From Lysinibacillus boronitolerans JCM 21713 = 10a = NBRC 103108 (lineage in GTDB: Bacteria > Bacillota > Bacilli > Bacillales_A > Planococcaceae), in assembly GCF_000772935.1 (NCBI RefSeq), contig NZ_JPVR01000080.1:1-64000 (forward strand): DNA of 64,000 bases. The letters are read 5' to 3'. Shown piece by piece: positions 37,151 through 45,456 of this stretch. The notes below the pieces were generated by a model, which ran no database searches, was not told the DNA's origin, and worked only from the letters and a program-made list of their open reading frames with translations. Within the stretch, counting starts at the first letter, position 1. Each line of letters starts with the position of its first letter. Both the position numbers and the translations under genes were made by a program.

Positions 37151-37291
37151 TTAATTCGCTACGTTTGTTATTTGATTTTGCTTAAAAATGGACAGACCTA
37201 TCCCGTTGTTCGCAAAATCGAAAGTAATCACACGTGCAAAATACATAGCCGTATCCACTTTTACACATGTTTTCGTAGCGTTTTTATTCAT
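37151..37291 (-). CDS. Small ORF in ABC-F leader (46 aa)
   Basis: Begins MNKNATKTCVKVDTAMYFA and ends NQITNVAN, with GGAGG 9 bases upstream of the ATG. Not recognised. The DNA at its start (CGCTACG) is complementary to DNA near its stop (CGTAGCG), so ribosome passage could alter leader folding. It precedes a terminator hairpin and the ABC-F gene. It may be a regulatory leader peptide or an independent small protein; the length favours either. Confidence 0.55.
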   Translation of the reverse strand: MNKNATKTCVKVDTAMYFARVITFDFANNGIGLSIFKQNQITNVAN

Positions 37292-37312
37292 TCCTTTTCA
37301 CCTCCGTTCATA

Positions 37313-37353
37313 ATAGTTATGACTATCATAGCATTATTCGAATTATTTGGAAA
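37313..37353 (-). promoter_or_regulatory. Promoter and palindrome before the small ORF
   Basis: Minus strand TTTCCA (37348-37353), 17 bp, TATGAT (37325-37330). Overlapping the start region is the near-palindrome ATAGTCATAACTAT (37313-37326), a possible operator. Confidence 0.5.
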
Positions 37354-37441
37354 GGGAAAATTTAACGTTCATTTATCATTATTCCAAAGTTCTATTTGAA
37401 ATTCGCACAAAGAAAAACATGAGAGGTTGATTCATAGCCCC

Positions 37442-38470
37442 TCATGTTTTCACTTTTTTCACAAATATTTTTACCACAGGCACCAGGAAAATCGAGACAA
37501 CTAGGACACGAAAAAGCTGAAAGGCCGTGACAATCGTGACATTTGCATGGACTGAAGCGGCAATAATCCCCATTTGATCAAGACCACCAGGAACAATACT
37601 TAAAAAGCTTGTCCTAAAATCAAGGCTGTACAACGCTGCCATCACAAATGTTAAACCATAGGCTGCCCCTATAAAAATGCCCGCTGAAACAAACGCATAA
37701 AAGATATGCTTCTTCGATAAATGTAAATCCTCTTTTTTCAATAATAATCCGATATAAATTCCTAGCATGAGTTGAGCAATATGCAGAAGTGATAATGGTA
37801 ATTTTGGTACTTCTATCCCTGCCATATTAACGCCCATTAGTAAAAACACGGGGCCTAGCATATAGCCTGTTGGAATTTTTAGCTTTTGTGCTAGCCACCC
37901 TGCGCCACCACATACCACAAGTATACCAACAAGGTTCCATGTGTATGTTCCATCAATCATAGAACTATTGCCACCCGCTCCTGCCACCATTAAAGGAACA
38001 AAGCCAACGATTAAAAGGACGCGGAGGATTTGAAAGAATGTGATGACCACCATATCCATCTCTTGTTGCTCTTCCGCAAATGCCACAACCTGCGACATGC
38101 CCCCAGGAACACAGCATGTTAAGGCAGTCGCAAAATCCAAATCTGTACGCTTGGCAACAAGGAAACTTACTGCAAAAAATAACAAAATAAATATGATATT
38201 TAACACGACCATGCTTCCTAAAAAAAGCTTGATGTCCTGTACTGCTTCTGGTGTAAAGGCATAGCCGATAGAATAACCCGCTACGACTAAACCAAAATTG
38301 CGGAAAGAATGATGCCATTTTAATTGGACGTTGGTGGATAGCTGCACGGTGAGCACCGCTGTAATCGCTCCTAACAGCCAAGGCATCGGTATATGTAAAA
38401 ATTGAAAAACTACAGCACCTATTAATCCAATGCATAATGTGATGAACATATGCTTATCAAAAACAAACAT
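37442..38470 (-). CDS. AbrB-family (PF05145) membrane protein
   Basis: 342 residues with about ten helices arranged as two similar halves, each with PMPWLLGAI/PTGYMLGPVFL and CCVPGGMSQVVAFAEE/SIVPGGLDQMGIIAA motifs. Such proteins are often annotated as ammonia monooxygenase-like or AbrB-family regulators, but the sequence is purely that of a transporter. AAGGGG lies 8 bases before the ATG. It is divergent from the LytTR operon. Substrate unknown. Confidence 0.85.
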   Translation of the reverse strand: MFVFDKHMFITLCIGLIGAVVFQFLHIPMPWLLGAITAVLTVQLSTNVQLKWHHSFRNFGLVVAGYSIGYAFTPEAVQDIKLFLGSMVVLNIIFILLFFAVSFLVAKRTDLDFATALTCCVPGGMSQVVAFAEEQQEMDMVVITFFQILRVLLIVGFVPLMVAGAGGNSSMIDGTYTWNLVGILVVCGGAGWLAQKLKIPTGYMLGPVFLLMGVNMAGIEVPKLPLSLLHIAQLMLGIYIGLLLKKEDLHLSKKHIFYAFVSAGIFIGAAYGLTFVMAALYSLDFRTSFLSIVPGGLDQMGIIAASVHANVTIVTAFQLFRVLVVSIFLVPVVKIFVKKVKT

Positions 38471-38551
38471 GGTAGCAACCCCTTCAACTCGATAAACCTA
38501 TTATGACCTTTATAATCCGCATTTTCTAGTGGACTGACTTTGAGCTGTATG

Positions 38552-38611
38552 CTATCGCTTAAAATGAACCTGTTATCCATCAAATAAAACCTCTTATCGA
38601 ACAATTTATCC
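38552..38611. repeat. Short phased 21-bp repeat
   Basis: tATC cores at 38552, 38573 and 38594 (21-bp steps) plus a further ttATCC at 38606, in the divergent gap between the AbrB-family gene and the LytTR operon. Related to the arrays at 10.1 and 33.1 kb. Confidence 0.6.
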
Positions 38612-38674
38612 TTGTTAAAAACATCTATGCTACATTAGTAATACCTGATTCAGCGTTTTTAAAGGAGGCCTCCT

Positions 38675-39124
38675 ATGAAAATTCATTTAACCATCAATCA
38701 TGAGCTCGAAGAAACAGAGGTTCATATTCATGCCAAGGAGTATAATGAGCAAATTGAAAGATTGATGAAACAGCTTCAAGCAGCCCAAACGACGATGCTA
38801 GATGGGTATGATCAACAGGAAATTCATCTATTAAAAATTTCCGATATTTATTCCATTTACGCAGAGGATGCTAAAGTATTTTTGCAGACAGATGAGCAAG
38901 AGTTTGAGTCAAAGCGAAAATTATATGAGCTAGAGGCTCAGCTAGCCAAAGATTTTGTGCGCGTGAGTAAGTCTACACTCGTCAATATCCATAAAATATC
39001 CTCTATTCAAATGGGCAAAATTGGCACTACACAACTATTACTTGAAAATGACGTAGCCATTCATGTCAGCCGAAAATATTTAAAAGAATTAAAGAGACAC
39101 TTAGGTATTGGGAGGGATTCATAG
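38675..39124 (+). CDS. LytTR-family transcription regulator
   Basis: 149 residues without receiver domain; residues about 48-147 form a LytTR DNA-binding domain (IHLLKISDIYSIYAEDAKVFLQT ... FVRVSKSTLVNIHKISSIQ). It heads an operon with a DUF3021 protein and an ABC exporter, the common LytTR-DUF3021 module in which the membrane partner controls the regulator. Its ribosome site is inside a perfect 12-bp palindrome (AGGAGGCCTCCT, 38663-38674). Confidence 0.9.
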   Translation: MKIHLTINHELEETEVHIHAKEYNEQIERLMKQLQAAQTTMLDGYDQQEIHLLKISDIYSIYAEDAKVFLQTDEQEFESKRKLYELEAQLAKDFVRVSKSTLVNIHKISSIQMGKIGTTQLLLENDVAIHVSRKYLKELKRHLGIGRDS

Positions 39125-39125
39125 C

Positions 39126-39530
39126 ATGAAGTATTTACGCATGATGATTATCGGTCTACTCATTTCTCTCAGCTCTTCTTATGTCTTAGTGACGTTAAGT
39201 GTACTATCAAACAATGGGGTTATGTCAGGAACAGAGTTATTGGAGCAAATTGTGATCGCAGCCATTCTTGGAATTGCTATTGGTTTGCTATCCTTCATTT
39301 TTGATATTGAGCCACTGCCTTTTACAGTTCAGCTTCTTTTACATTTCATGGCTGTAACAGCATGCGTGCTAACCGCAGGCTATTTTGGTAATTGGTTTGA
39401 ACATTCAGGAGTGTCCTATGTGCTTATAAGTGAAGTTATTATTTATGCTATTGTTTGGTGTATTCTTTACGTATTTCAATTAAGGGATATTGAAAAAATC
39501 AATAAAGAAATTCAAAAGAGAAGGGATTAA
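39126..39530 (+). CDS. DUF3021 membrane protein
   Basis: 134 residues with four helices (about 5-25, 40-60, 68-86, 97-118) and a charged tail (RDIEKINKEIQKRRD). Position directly after a LytTR regulator and the four-helix layout identify DUF3021, thought to modulate the regulator. ATG 39126 is preceded by GGGAGG and lies just after the LytTR stop. Confidence 0.88.
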   Translation: MKYLRMMIIGLLISLSSSYVLVTLSVLSNNGVMSGTELLEQIVIAAILGIAIGLLSFIFDIEPLPFTVQLLLHFMAVTACVLTAGYFGNWFEHSGVSYVLISEVIIYAIVWCILYVFQLRDIEKINKEIQKRRD

Positions 39531-39536
39531 CCACTT

Positions 39537-40457
39537 ATGACGTTTGCGATAAAAGTTGAAAATTTATGTAAACAGTATGGAGAACAGCAAGCTGTCAAAG
39601 GTATTTCTTTTACAGTCGAACAAGGCACCCTCTTCGCTTTTTTAGGTGAAAACGGTGCAGGTAAATCTACAACGATTGAAATACTATGTACTTTACTAAA
39701 AAAATCGAGTGGTCAAGTAACTATTAATGGTTTCACACTCGACGCAAGCAATGATAACGCGGATATCCGTAAATCTATTGGTGTCGTTTTCCAGCAAAGT
39801 CTATTAGATGAGCGATTAACTGTACGTGAAAATATCCTCCATCGAGGGAAAACATATGGTTTATCGAAAGCACAGCTTACCGATAACTATCAATTTGTTT
39901 CCACCTATTTGCATTTAGAGGATATTGAAAAGAAAAAATATGGAACATTATCAGGGGGACAAAAAAGGCGAGCAGATATTGCTCGTGCACTGATTCATCG
40001 TCCAAGTATTTTATTTCTGGATGAACCTACAACGGGTTTAGATCCACAAACACGTCAATTTGTTTGGCAGGCAATCAAGCAGCTTCAACTGGAAACTAAT
40101 ATGACTGTTTTTTTAACGACCCATTATATGGAGGAAGCGGCAGTCGCTCACCAAGTCACGGTCTTAAAGCAAGGTAAAATTGTCGCACAGGGAACGCCCG
40201 ATGCACTAAAAACAAAATATGCCTATGATTCAATGGCTCTCGTTTTTCAAAATGCACAGGAGGGTGTGAAGTTTCTTGAGGAAAATGCGATCTCCTACAC
40301 AGAGAATCAAGGGATATACACCATCCGTTTAACATCTACCTTACAAGCGCTTCCCCTTTTAAAAGAGGCTGAACCACTTATCGCCTCCTTCGAAGTCATT
40401 AAAGGATCAATGGATGATGTCTTTCTTCATATTATGGCAGAGGAGGAGGTTGCGTAG
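39537..40457 (+). CDS. ABC transporter ATP-binding protein
   Basis: 306 residues, DrrA/CcmA-like exporter ATPase: Walker A GENGAGKSTT near residue 40, signature LSGGQKRRADIAR, Walker B ILFLDEPTTGLDPQT, H-loop TTHYMEEA, then a C-terminal domain of about 80 residues ending DVFLHIMAEEEVA. It pairs with the next gene (stop and start overlap by one base). Confidence 0.94.
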   Translation: MTFAIKVENLCKQYGEQQAVKGISFTVEQGTLFAFLGENGAGKSTTIEILCTLLKKSSGQVTINGFTLDASNDNADIRKSIGVVFQQSLLDERLTVRENILHRGKTYGLSKAQLTDNYQFVSTYLHLEDIEKKKYGTLSGGQKRRADIARALIHRPSILFLDEPTTGLDPQTRQFVWQAIKQLQLETNMTVFLTTHYMEEAAVAHQVTVLKQGKIVAQGTPDALKTKYAYDSMALVFQNAQEGVKFLEENAISYTENQGIYTIRLTSTLQALPLLKEAEPLIASFEVIKGSMDDVFLHIMAEEEVA

Positions 40458-41332
40458 TGGAGGCATTAATTAGTTTAGTTCTGCGTAATAACAAAATATT
40501 TAGACGGGATAAAACACAGGTGTTCTTCTCCCTACTGTCTGTCATTATTGTCATTGTGCTGTACGCTGTCTTTCTCCAAAAAATGCAGGTAGATGCCATT
40601 GAACAACTAACAGAAGCTACTCCTGAATTGATCACCATGGTCAATGAGTGGCTTGTAGCAGGCTTACTATCCATGATTGCTGTTTCGACTACACTTGGTG
40701 CCTATGGTATCGCTGTTAAAGACCAAGAATCCAAGGTACAAGCCGACTTTTTAACAGCTCCTCTTTCTCGTGCAACCATTCAGTTGAGCTATGTACTCAA
40801 TGCATTTATTATCGGCTGTATTTTTTCCTTTATCGCGCTCATTGGCTGTGAAATCTTTATTGTCACAACAGGAGGTAAGCTTCTAAGTTTTGGGGATTTT
40901 ATTCAGGTATTGAGCATACTGTTTTTATCTGTCTTGCTTGCAAGTGTTTTTAATTTATTTCTTTCGTTATTTGTGTCGACCCAAAATGCTTTCTCAACAC
41001 TCGGCACAATTGTTGGTACATTACTTGGATTTTTATGTGGTGTTTATGTACCTCTTGGGGCTCTACCAAGCTTTGCTCAACATGTAATCATGTACTTTCC
41101 AATTAGCCATACAACACTATTATTACGCAATGCTTTTATGGAGAGCTCTATTGCAAATGTTTTTGATGGTGTGCCCGTTTCTTATGTGGAAGATTATAAA
41201 ATGAATTATGGCATTGTTTATGAACTAAATGGACATATACTTAGCTCCACAACAAGTCTAATTGTGATTGCCTGTACAATCGTAGTTCTTTCTCTAGCAT
41301 CTATGATTCTATTTAAAAGAAAATATAATTAA
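40457..41332 (+). CDS. ABC-2 type transporter permease
   Basis: 291 residues with six helices of the ABC-2 exporter type (YadH/DrrB-like); one large extracytoplasmic loop (about 40-65) after helix 1 and the conserved VPLGALPSFAQHVIMYFPISHTTLLLRNAF near the end. GTG start preceded by AGGAGGAGG and overlapping the ATPase stop. Last gene of the LytTR operon; exported molecule unknown, drug or lipid likely. Confidence 0.92.
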   Translation: MEALISLVLRNNKIFRRDKTQVFFSLLSVIIVIVLYAVFLQKMQVDAIEQLTEATPELITMVNEWLVAGLLSMIAVSTTLGAYGIAVKDQESKVQADFLTAPLSRATIQLSYVLNAFIIGCIFSFIALIGCEIFIVTTGGKLLSFGDFIQVLSILFLSVLLASVFNLFLSLFVSTQNAFSTLGTIVGTLLGFLCGVYVPLGALPSFAQHVIMYFPISHTTLLLRNAFMESSIANVFDGVPVSYVEDYKMNYGIVYELNGHILSSTTSLIVIACTIVVLSLASMILFKRKYN

Positions 41333-41350
41333 ATATTAGGTAACAATTAT

Positions 41351-41381
41351 ACACATCGTTTAGAAGACGATGTGTTTTTTA
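41351..41381 (+). terminator. Intrinsic terminator of the LytTR-ABC operon
   Basis: ACACATCG (41351-41358) pairs with CGATGTGT (41368-41375), followed by a TTTTTATT tract. Confidence 0.9.
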
Positions 41382-41467
41382 TTGCATTCAAACAAACATT
41401 TTGTTATTTTAAATATAAAATAGCAAACAAAAATAAAATTCGTTTGTTTTAATAAGGAGAGGTTGCA

Positions 41468-42223
41468 ATGGATGTAAATGAATTATTTTGGCAAGCTCCT
41501 ATCGATGATCTTAAAAAGGGATATATTGATCAATCGACACACTTCACCTGTCTACTATGCGGAGAAAAAGTAGAAAAAGGCATTATTTATCCTCAAGAGG
41601 GCTTATTATATGAAGCAGAAAAAATGATGCAGCACCATATCATATTGTCTCACCAATCTGTTTTTCATTATTTAAACGGTCTCAATAAAAAAATGACAGG
41701 CTTAACAGAACATCAAAGCCATATTTTACGCTTATTTTACGAGGGAAAATCAGATCAGGAGATAAAAGAAGAATTAGAGATTGGCAGTGCCACAACGATT
41801 CGCCACCACCGTTTTGCTTTAAAAGAAAAGGAACGCCAAGCCAAAACATTGATGGTGATGATGGAGTTACTAAAAGAACAAGATCAGAAGGAGGAACCAT
41901 TTGTGCCTATTCATAAAACAGCTACTATGGTCGACGATCGCTATAACGTAACCCTCACGGAAGAACAGCAATTATTAGCAAAATTATTTCCAAATGGCGT
42001 TGGAAAGGAACTGGTACGCTTTCCAAAGCGTGAAAAGCAGAAAATTGTAGTACTGCGTGCTATCGCAAATCTTTTTGACAAGGAAAAGCATTATACTGAA
42101 AAAGAATTAAATGAAGTGATCAAGCCGATGTATGAAGACTATGTTCATATACGTCGTTACTTAATTGAATACGGTTTTCTGGACCGCAAAGCAGATGGTA
42201 GTGCCTATTGGGTAAAAAATTAA
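41468..42223 (+). CDS. DUF2087-domain transcription regulator
   Basis: 251 residues in three parts: an N-terminal segment with CLLC (residues about 29-32) and a later HH...SH pattern that looks like a zinc site; a LuxR-like helix-turn-helix (GLTEHQSHILRLFYEGKSDQEIKEELEIGSATTIRHHRFALKEK, about 77-122); and a C-terminal DUF2087 domain (about 170-251, LVRFPKREKQKIVVLRAIANLFDKEKHYTEKELNEVIK). AAGGAGAGG precedes the ATG. It is followed by the GIY-YIG gene. Confidence 0.87.
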   Translation: MDVNELFWQAPIDDLKKGYIDQSTHFTCLLCGEKVEKGIIYPQEGLLYEAEKMMQHHIILSHQSVFHYLNGLNKKMTGLTEHQSHILRLFYEGKSDQEIKEELEIGSATTIRHHRFALKEKERQAKTLMVMMELLKEQDQKEEPFVPIHKTATMVDDRYNVTLTEEQQLLAKLFPNGVGKELVRFPKREKQKIVVLRAIANLFDKEKHYTEKELNEVIKPMYEDYVHIRRYLIEYGFLDRKADGSAYWVKN

Positions 42224-42240
42224 GAAAGCAGGTTATTAAA

Positions 42241-42582
42241 ATGGATCATAAAAAAGAGTTAAAAGAAATGTATAAAGAGATGAAAATTGAAGCTGGCGTT
42301 TTTACAATGACCAATACACAAACAGACAAAGTATTTGTGGGGAGCTTTAATAATTTAAAGCGTTTAAACGGCTTTCAATTTATGCTAAAAACCAATACAC
42401 ATACGAACAAGGAGCTTCAGGCAGATTACAATTTATATGGTCAAGAAGCCTTTGAGGTGGAAATCGTTGAGTATTTAAAGAAGAAGGAAGAGGGTTATTT
42501 CGATGCCAAAAAAGAGCTTGAAAAGCTAGAGCAAAAATGGCTCGACACGCTAAATCCTTATGGTGAGCGCGGTTATAATTAG
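42241..42582 (+). CDS. GIY-YIG nuclease-like protein
   Basis: 113 residues; the motif GVFTMTNTQTDKVFVGSFNNLKRL aligns with GIYxxxN...KVYIGSS of GIY-YIG domains, with GVF and VFVG replacing GIY and YIG. The C-terminal glutamate and asparagine region LEKLEQKWLDTLNPYGERGYN resembles family ends (LN.YN). Because the aromatic residues are altered, nuclease activity is uncertain. It starts 18 bp after the DUF2087 gene, probably in the same transcript. Confidence 0.8.
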   Translation: MDHKKELKEMYKEMKIEAGVFTMTNTQTDKVFVGSFNNLKRLNGFQFMLKTNTHTNKELQADYNLYGQEAFEVEIVEYLKKKEEGYFDAKKELEKLEQKWLDTLNPYGERGYN

Positions 42583-42590
42583 TCATAATA

Positions 42591-42627
42591 GAATAGCGCA
42601 TATGCCAAAAAGGTAAATGCGCTATTC
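42591..42627. terminator. Hairpin between convergent genes
   Basis: GAATAGCGCA (42591-42600) pairs with TGCGCTATTC (42618-42627). T tracts are weak on both sides, so termination strength is uncertain. Confidence 0.6.
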
Positions 42628-42628
42628 A

Positions 42629-43015
42629 TTACTTGTTTGATGCATTGCCAATCAATTGAATTTGAATTTCCTGCTGTGCTTTCTTCGTTAATTTATTGAA
42701 AACAAGCTCATAGGAATGTTGGATAAGATGCTCTACCAACTCCATCGGGACATCCTCAGCATCCATATAAATGGAATTCCAATGGGTTTTATTCATATAG
42801 TAACCAGGTATAATGCTTGCATAGGCTTCTCGTAATTCCTCCGCTCGAGAAGGCTCACATTTCAATGTAAGCACAGGCTTACCCGTTCTGTTTCCTCCAA
42901 GCATGGCATACATTTTTCCACCGATATGATAGCGATCTGCTTGCCACTCCTCTTGATAGTCATACGTTGTTCCATGAAGCTGTATACAGTAAGCATGAAT
43001 TATTTCTTTTTCCAT
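42629..43015 (-). CDS. MmcQ/YjbR-family protein
   Basis: 128 residues of the MmcQ/YjbR family (CyaY-like fold, DNA-binding proposed), with YDYQEEWQADRYHIGGKMYAML, PVLTLKCEPSRAEELREAY and the signature MNKTHWNSIYMD near residue 85. ATG 43015 is preceded by GAGGGG. Function in the cell is not established. Confidence 0.85.
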   Translation of the reverse strand: MEKEIIHAYCIQLHGTTYDYQEEWQADRYHIGGKMYAMLGGNRTGKPVLTLKCEPSRAEELREAYASIIPGYYMNKTHWNSIYMDAEDVPMELVEHLIQHSYELVFNKLTKKAQQEIQIQLIGNASNK

Positions 43016-43033
43016 CTTTACGATCCCCTCCTC

Positions 43034-43083
43034 AAAATAAAAACACACGTTCGATTATGGTAAGTATAATCTAAAACGTGTGT
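43034..43083 (-). terminator. Terminator of the YitT-family gene
   Basis: ACACACGTT (43044-43052) and AACGTGTGT (43075-43083) form a stem, with further pairing of ATTAT/ATAAT inside, followed on the minus strand by TTTTTATTTTG. Confidence 0.8.
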
Positions 43084-43094
43084 AGAGAATAGCA

Positions 43095-43931
43095 TTATTT
43101 AGTTGTACCACGATCAAACATCCCGATTACTTCCGTCGTCTGTAAAATATTCACAAACGACTTTGGATCAGTCTCCTTAATCGTGCTTTTCACATCAGCT
43201 AGCTGGTAACGCGTAATCACTGTAATTAATACTTTCCGACCCTCGCCTGAATACGCTCCCTTTGCATCGATAATTGTTACCCCACGATGTAGCTTTTCTA
43301 ATAGCTGCTGTTTGACCTCTTCCCCTTTACTCGTAATAATCATTAGCGTTAATTTAATATGGCTTGTATGAATTGTATCCACTACTTTTCCAGTTGCATA
43401 AATGGACACAAGGGTTAACAATGCTGCATCCCAGCTAAAGACAAAGCCAGAAGCAGCCACTACAATTCCATTCATAGCGGCAATTAACGTACCGAGTGGA
43501 AAATCGCGTTTGCGACTAAGTAGCATAGCAATAATATCAAAGCCCCCTGAAGAGCCAGCTGCTCGGAAAATCATGCCCATTGCAAAGCCTACAATAACAC
43601 CACCAAATAAGGACGCGAGGATCGGCTCTTGTGTCGCTTTGTGTATTGGAATAATATATAAACTCACTGACAACACAGCGACCGAAAGAATGGTGTAGCT
43701 AATAAATCGCTTGCCGAGCTTCATCACACCTAAAATCAGTAAAGGCAGGTTAAGCAGTAAATTTAACACGCCTGTATTCAAAGGGGTAATAATGCCAAGC
43801 ATGATGGCAATACCACTCAAACCACCACTCAAGATTTCATGGGGAATCAATAAATAATTATAGGCAAAGGCCACTAAAATGGAAGAAAGTGTAATTATAA
43901 TCACATTTCGCATAATGCTATCCCCTATCAA
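43095..43931 (-). CDS. YitT-family membrane protein
   Basis: 278 residues: five or six membrane helices (DUF161; AYNYLLIPHEILSGGLSGIAIMLG, AAGSSGGFDIIAMLLSRK) followed by a cytoplasmic DUF2179 domain (HIKLTLMIITSKGEEVKQQLLEKLHRGVTIIDAKGAYSGEGRKVLITVI). Common in Bacillales in several copies; transport role suspected but not defined. Confidence 0.9.
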   Translation of the reverse strand: MIGDSIMRNVIIITLSSILVAFAYNYLLIPHEILSGGLSGIAIMLGIITPLNTGVLNLLLNLPLLILGVMKLGKRFISYTILSVAVLSVSLYIIPIHKATQEPILASLFGGVIVGFAMGMIFRAAGSSGGFDIIAMLLSRKRDFPLGTLIAAMNGIVVAASGFVFSWDAALLTLVSIYATGKVVDTIHTSHIKLTLMIITSKGEEVKQQLLEKLHRGVTIIDAKGAYSGEGRKVLITVITRYQLADVKSTIKETDPKSFVNILQTTEVIGMFDRGTTK

Positions 43932-44000
43932 TCAACGACCAAATTTTGATACATCTTTGTCATAGACTACCCAATTTCTCCTCATGAAAAACCTATCCTC

Positions 44001-45287
44001 TTACTTTTTCTTCTGTTCTTCCTTTAAAGGCATATTTTGTTTATGTTCCCCGGTATCCGCAACTTTATAGATTCGCTCTAGCATCGGTGGATGTGTATAA
44101 CGGAACCACTTCACTAAGAGTGGCGGGTTCACTTCACTTAAGCCTGAAATCGTTAGCTTTTGAAAGGCTGTTACAGCCGCTTCTCGATCATTCATAAGGT
44201 TAATCGCATATTGGTCGGCTCTCGTTTCCTGATACCTTGATATAAAATTGGATACTGGATTGGAGGCAAATAGTAAAATAGAGGTAATGAGTAAAAATAA
44301 TGGATAGGAACGAATGCTACTGATTTTATTAATTTTTAAAACCTGCCCATACCGTGAAATCAAGCGACGCATAATTTTCGCCGTGAGCCATAGCCCTATC
44401 AGTATTAGCAATAAATAGCCTGCAATGCCAAAATAAATATGCTTTTCTACATAATGTCCCATTTCATGTGCCATGATAAATAAAATTTCATTGTCCGTTA
44501 GCCTATTTAATGTAGTATCCCATAGCACAATTCTCGAATTGCTCCCAATTCCTGTCACATAAGCATTTAAGGCATTTGTCTTTTCTGCCATATTAACCTC
44601 ATAAACATGCTCTGCCGGAATATTGGCCTGTGTAGCAAGTGAAAGTATCTTTGTTTCCAGCTCTTTATTTTTTAATGGATAAAAATCATTATACAAAGGA
44701 TCAATGACAACTGGCTGAATGAACATCACAAAGATTGTAAAAGGGATGGTTAAAAGCCAAGCATAGAGCCACCACCTTTTTTCACTCTTTTTAATGAGCC
44801 AATAAATCACCGTAACAATAATCAAGCTAGTGCCAAAGTTCACCCAAAAATCAATGACACCATCCTTCATCCAAGATGCAAATGCTTGTGTACTGATACC
44901 ATAGCTTTTGCTAAGATGATAGCGATAATAGTCAAGCGGGAATAGCACGATATAGAGTAATAAAGATAATAGGAATAAGTAGCCTGCATTTTGCAATAGC
45001 TTCCACTTCGTTTGGGAGGTCGTCACTTTTTCGAAATACCGGGAAACACCCATTAGTAAAATAAAGAAGTAAATAAGCCATTCTAAAGGGGTGGCTACAA
45101 AGAATAAAAAGTTCCGTATTTTTGAATATTCACCACTTAAAAAAAGCTCCTTGCCAGACATAAACATCACTGGATCTGCAGCCGTTCCTTGTAAGGCACT
45201 CGGTATTTTACCACCGCCGCTCTGGAATATATACCAGTACATACAAAGCACGTAAACACCGAAAAGTAGTAGTGTAACAATGCCCAT
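44001..45287 (-). CDS. M48-family membrane metallopeptidase (Ste24/YhfN type)
   Basis: 428 residues with about seven membrane segments and the zinc motif HEMGHYVEKH near residue 276 plus EXXXD-type RYQETRADQYA further on, as in CAAX prenyl protease 1 homologues. NALNAYVTGIGSNSRIVLWDTTL precedes the zinc helix as in the family. Odd point: the ATG at 45287 has no ribosome site close by; the only strong one (GAGGGGG) is 19 bases upstream and would fit an ATA codon. The gene is otherwise intact. Confidence 0.9.
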   Translation of the reverse strand: MGIVTLLLFGVYVLCMYWYIFQSGGGKIPSALQGTAADPVMFMSGKELFLSGEYSKIRNFLFFVATPLEWLIYFFILLMGVSRYFEKVTTSQTKWKLLQNAGYLFLLSLLLYIVLFPLDYYRYHLSKSYGISTQAFASWMKDGVIDFWVNFGTSLIIVTVIYWLIKKSEKRWWLYAWLLTIPFTIFVMFIQPVVIDPLYNDFYPLKNKELETKILSLATQANIPAEHVYEVNMAEKTNALNAYVTGIGSNSRIVLWDTTLNRLTDNEILFIMAHEMGHYVEKHIYFGIAGYLLLILIGLWLTAKIMRRLISRYGQVLKINKISSIRSYPLFLLITSILLFASNPVSNFISRYQETRADQYAINLMNDREAAVTAFQKLTISGLSEVNPPLLVKWFRYTHPPMLERIYKVADTGEHKQNMPLKEEQKKK

Positions 45288-45405
45288 TTTTTTCGCTATG
45301 TTATTTCCCCCTCATATCACCCAAAGTTTGTCCTATAGTAAGTGTAAGCGAAATTATCAAAGTTAGAACAAACATTGACCTACTTTTTTAATCTCTCTGT
45401 GGCCA

Positions 45406-45442
45406 AAGAAAAATTTCGCCTCATTTCTATATGAGGCGAAAT
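45406..45442 (-). terminator. Terminator of the ABC/beta-CASP/CYTH operon
   Basis: ATTTCGCCTCAT (45413-45424) pairs perfectly with ATGAGGCGAAAT (45431-45442), followed on the minus strand by TTTTCTTTGG. Confidence 0.9.
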
Positions 45443-45456
45443 CATTACCGTCCTAT

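Noticed and set aside
37133-37399. Plus-strand 88-codon frame opposite the ABC-F leader
   Set aside because: No ribosome site, and it is antisense to a better small ORF, a promoter and a terminator.
37965-38435. 156-codon minus-strand frame
   Set aside because: Alternative frame of the AbrB-family membrane protein gene, which has the good start and family motifs.
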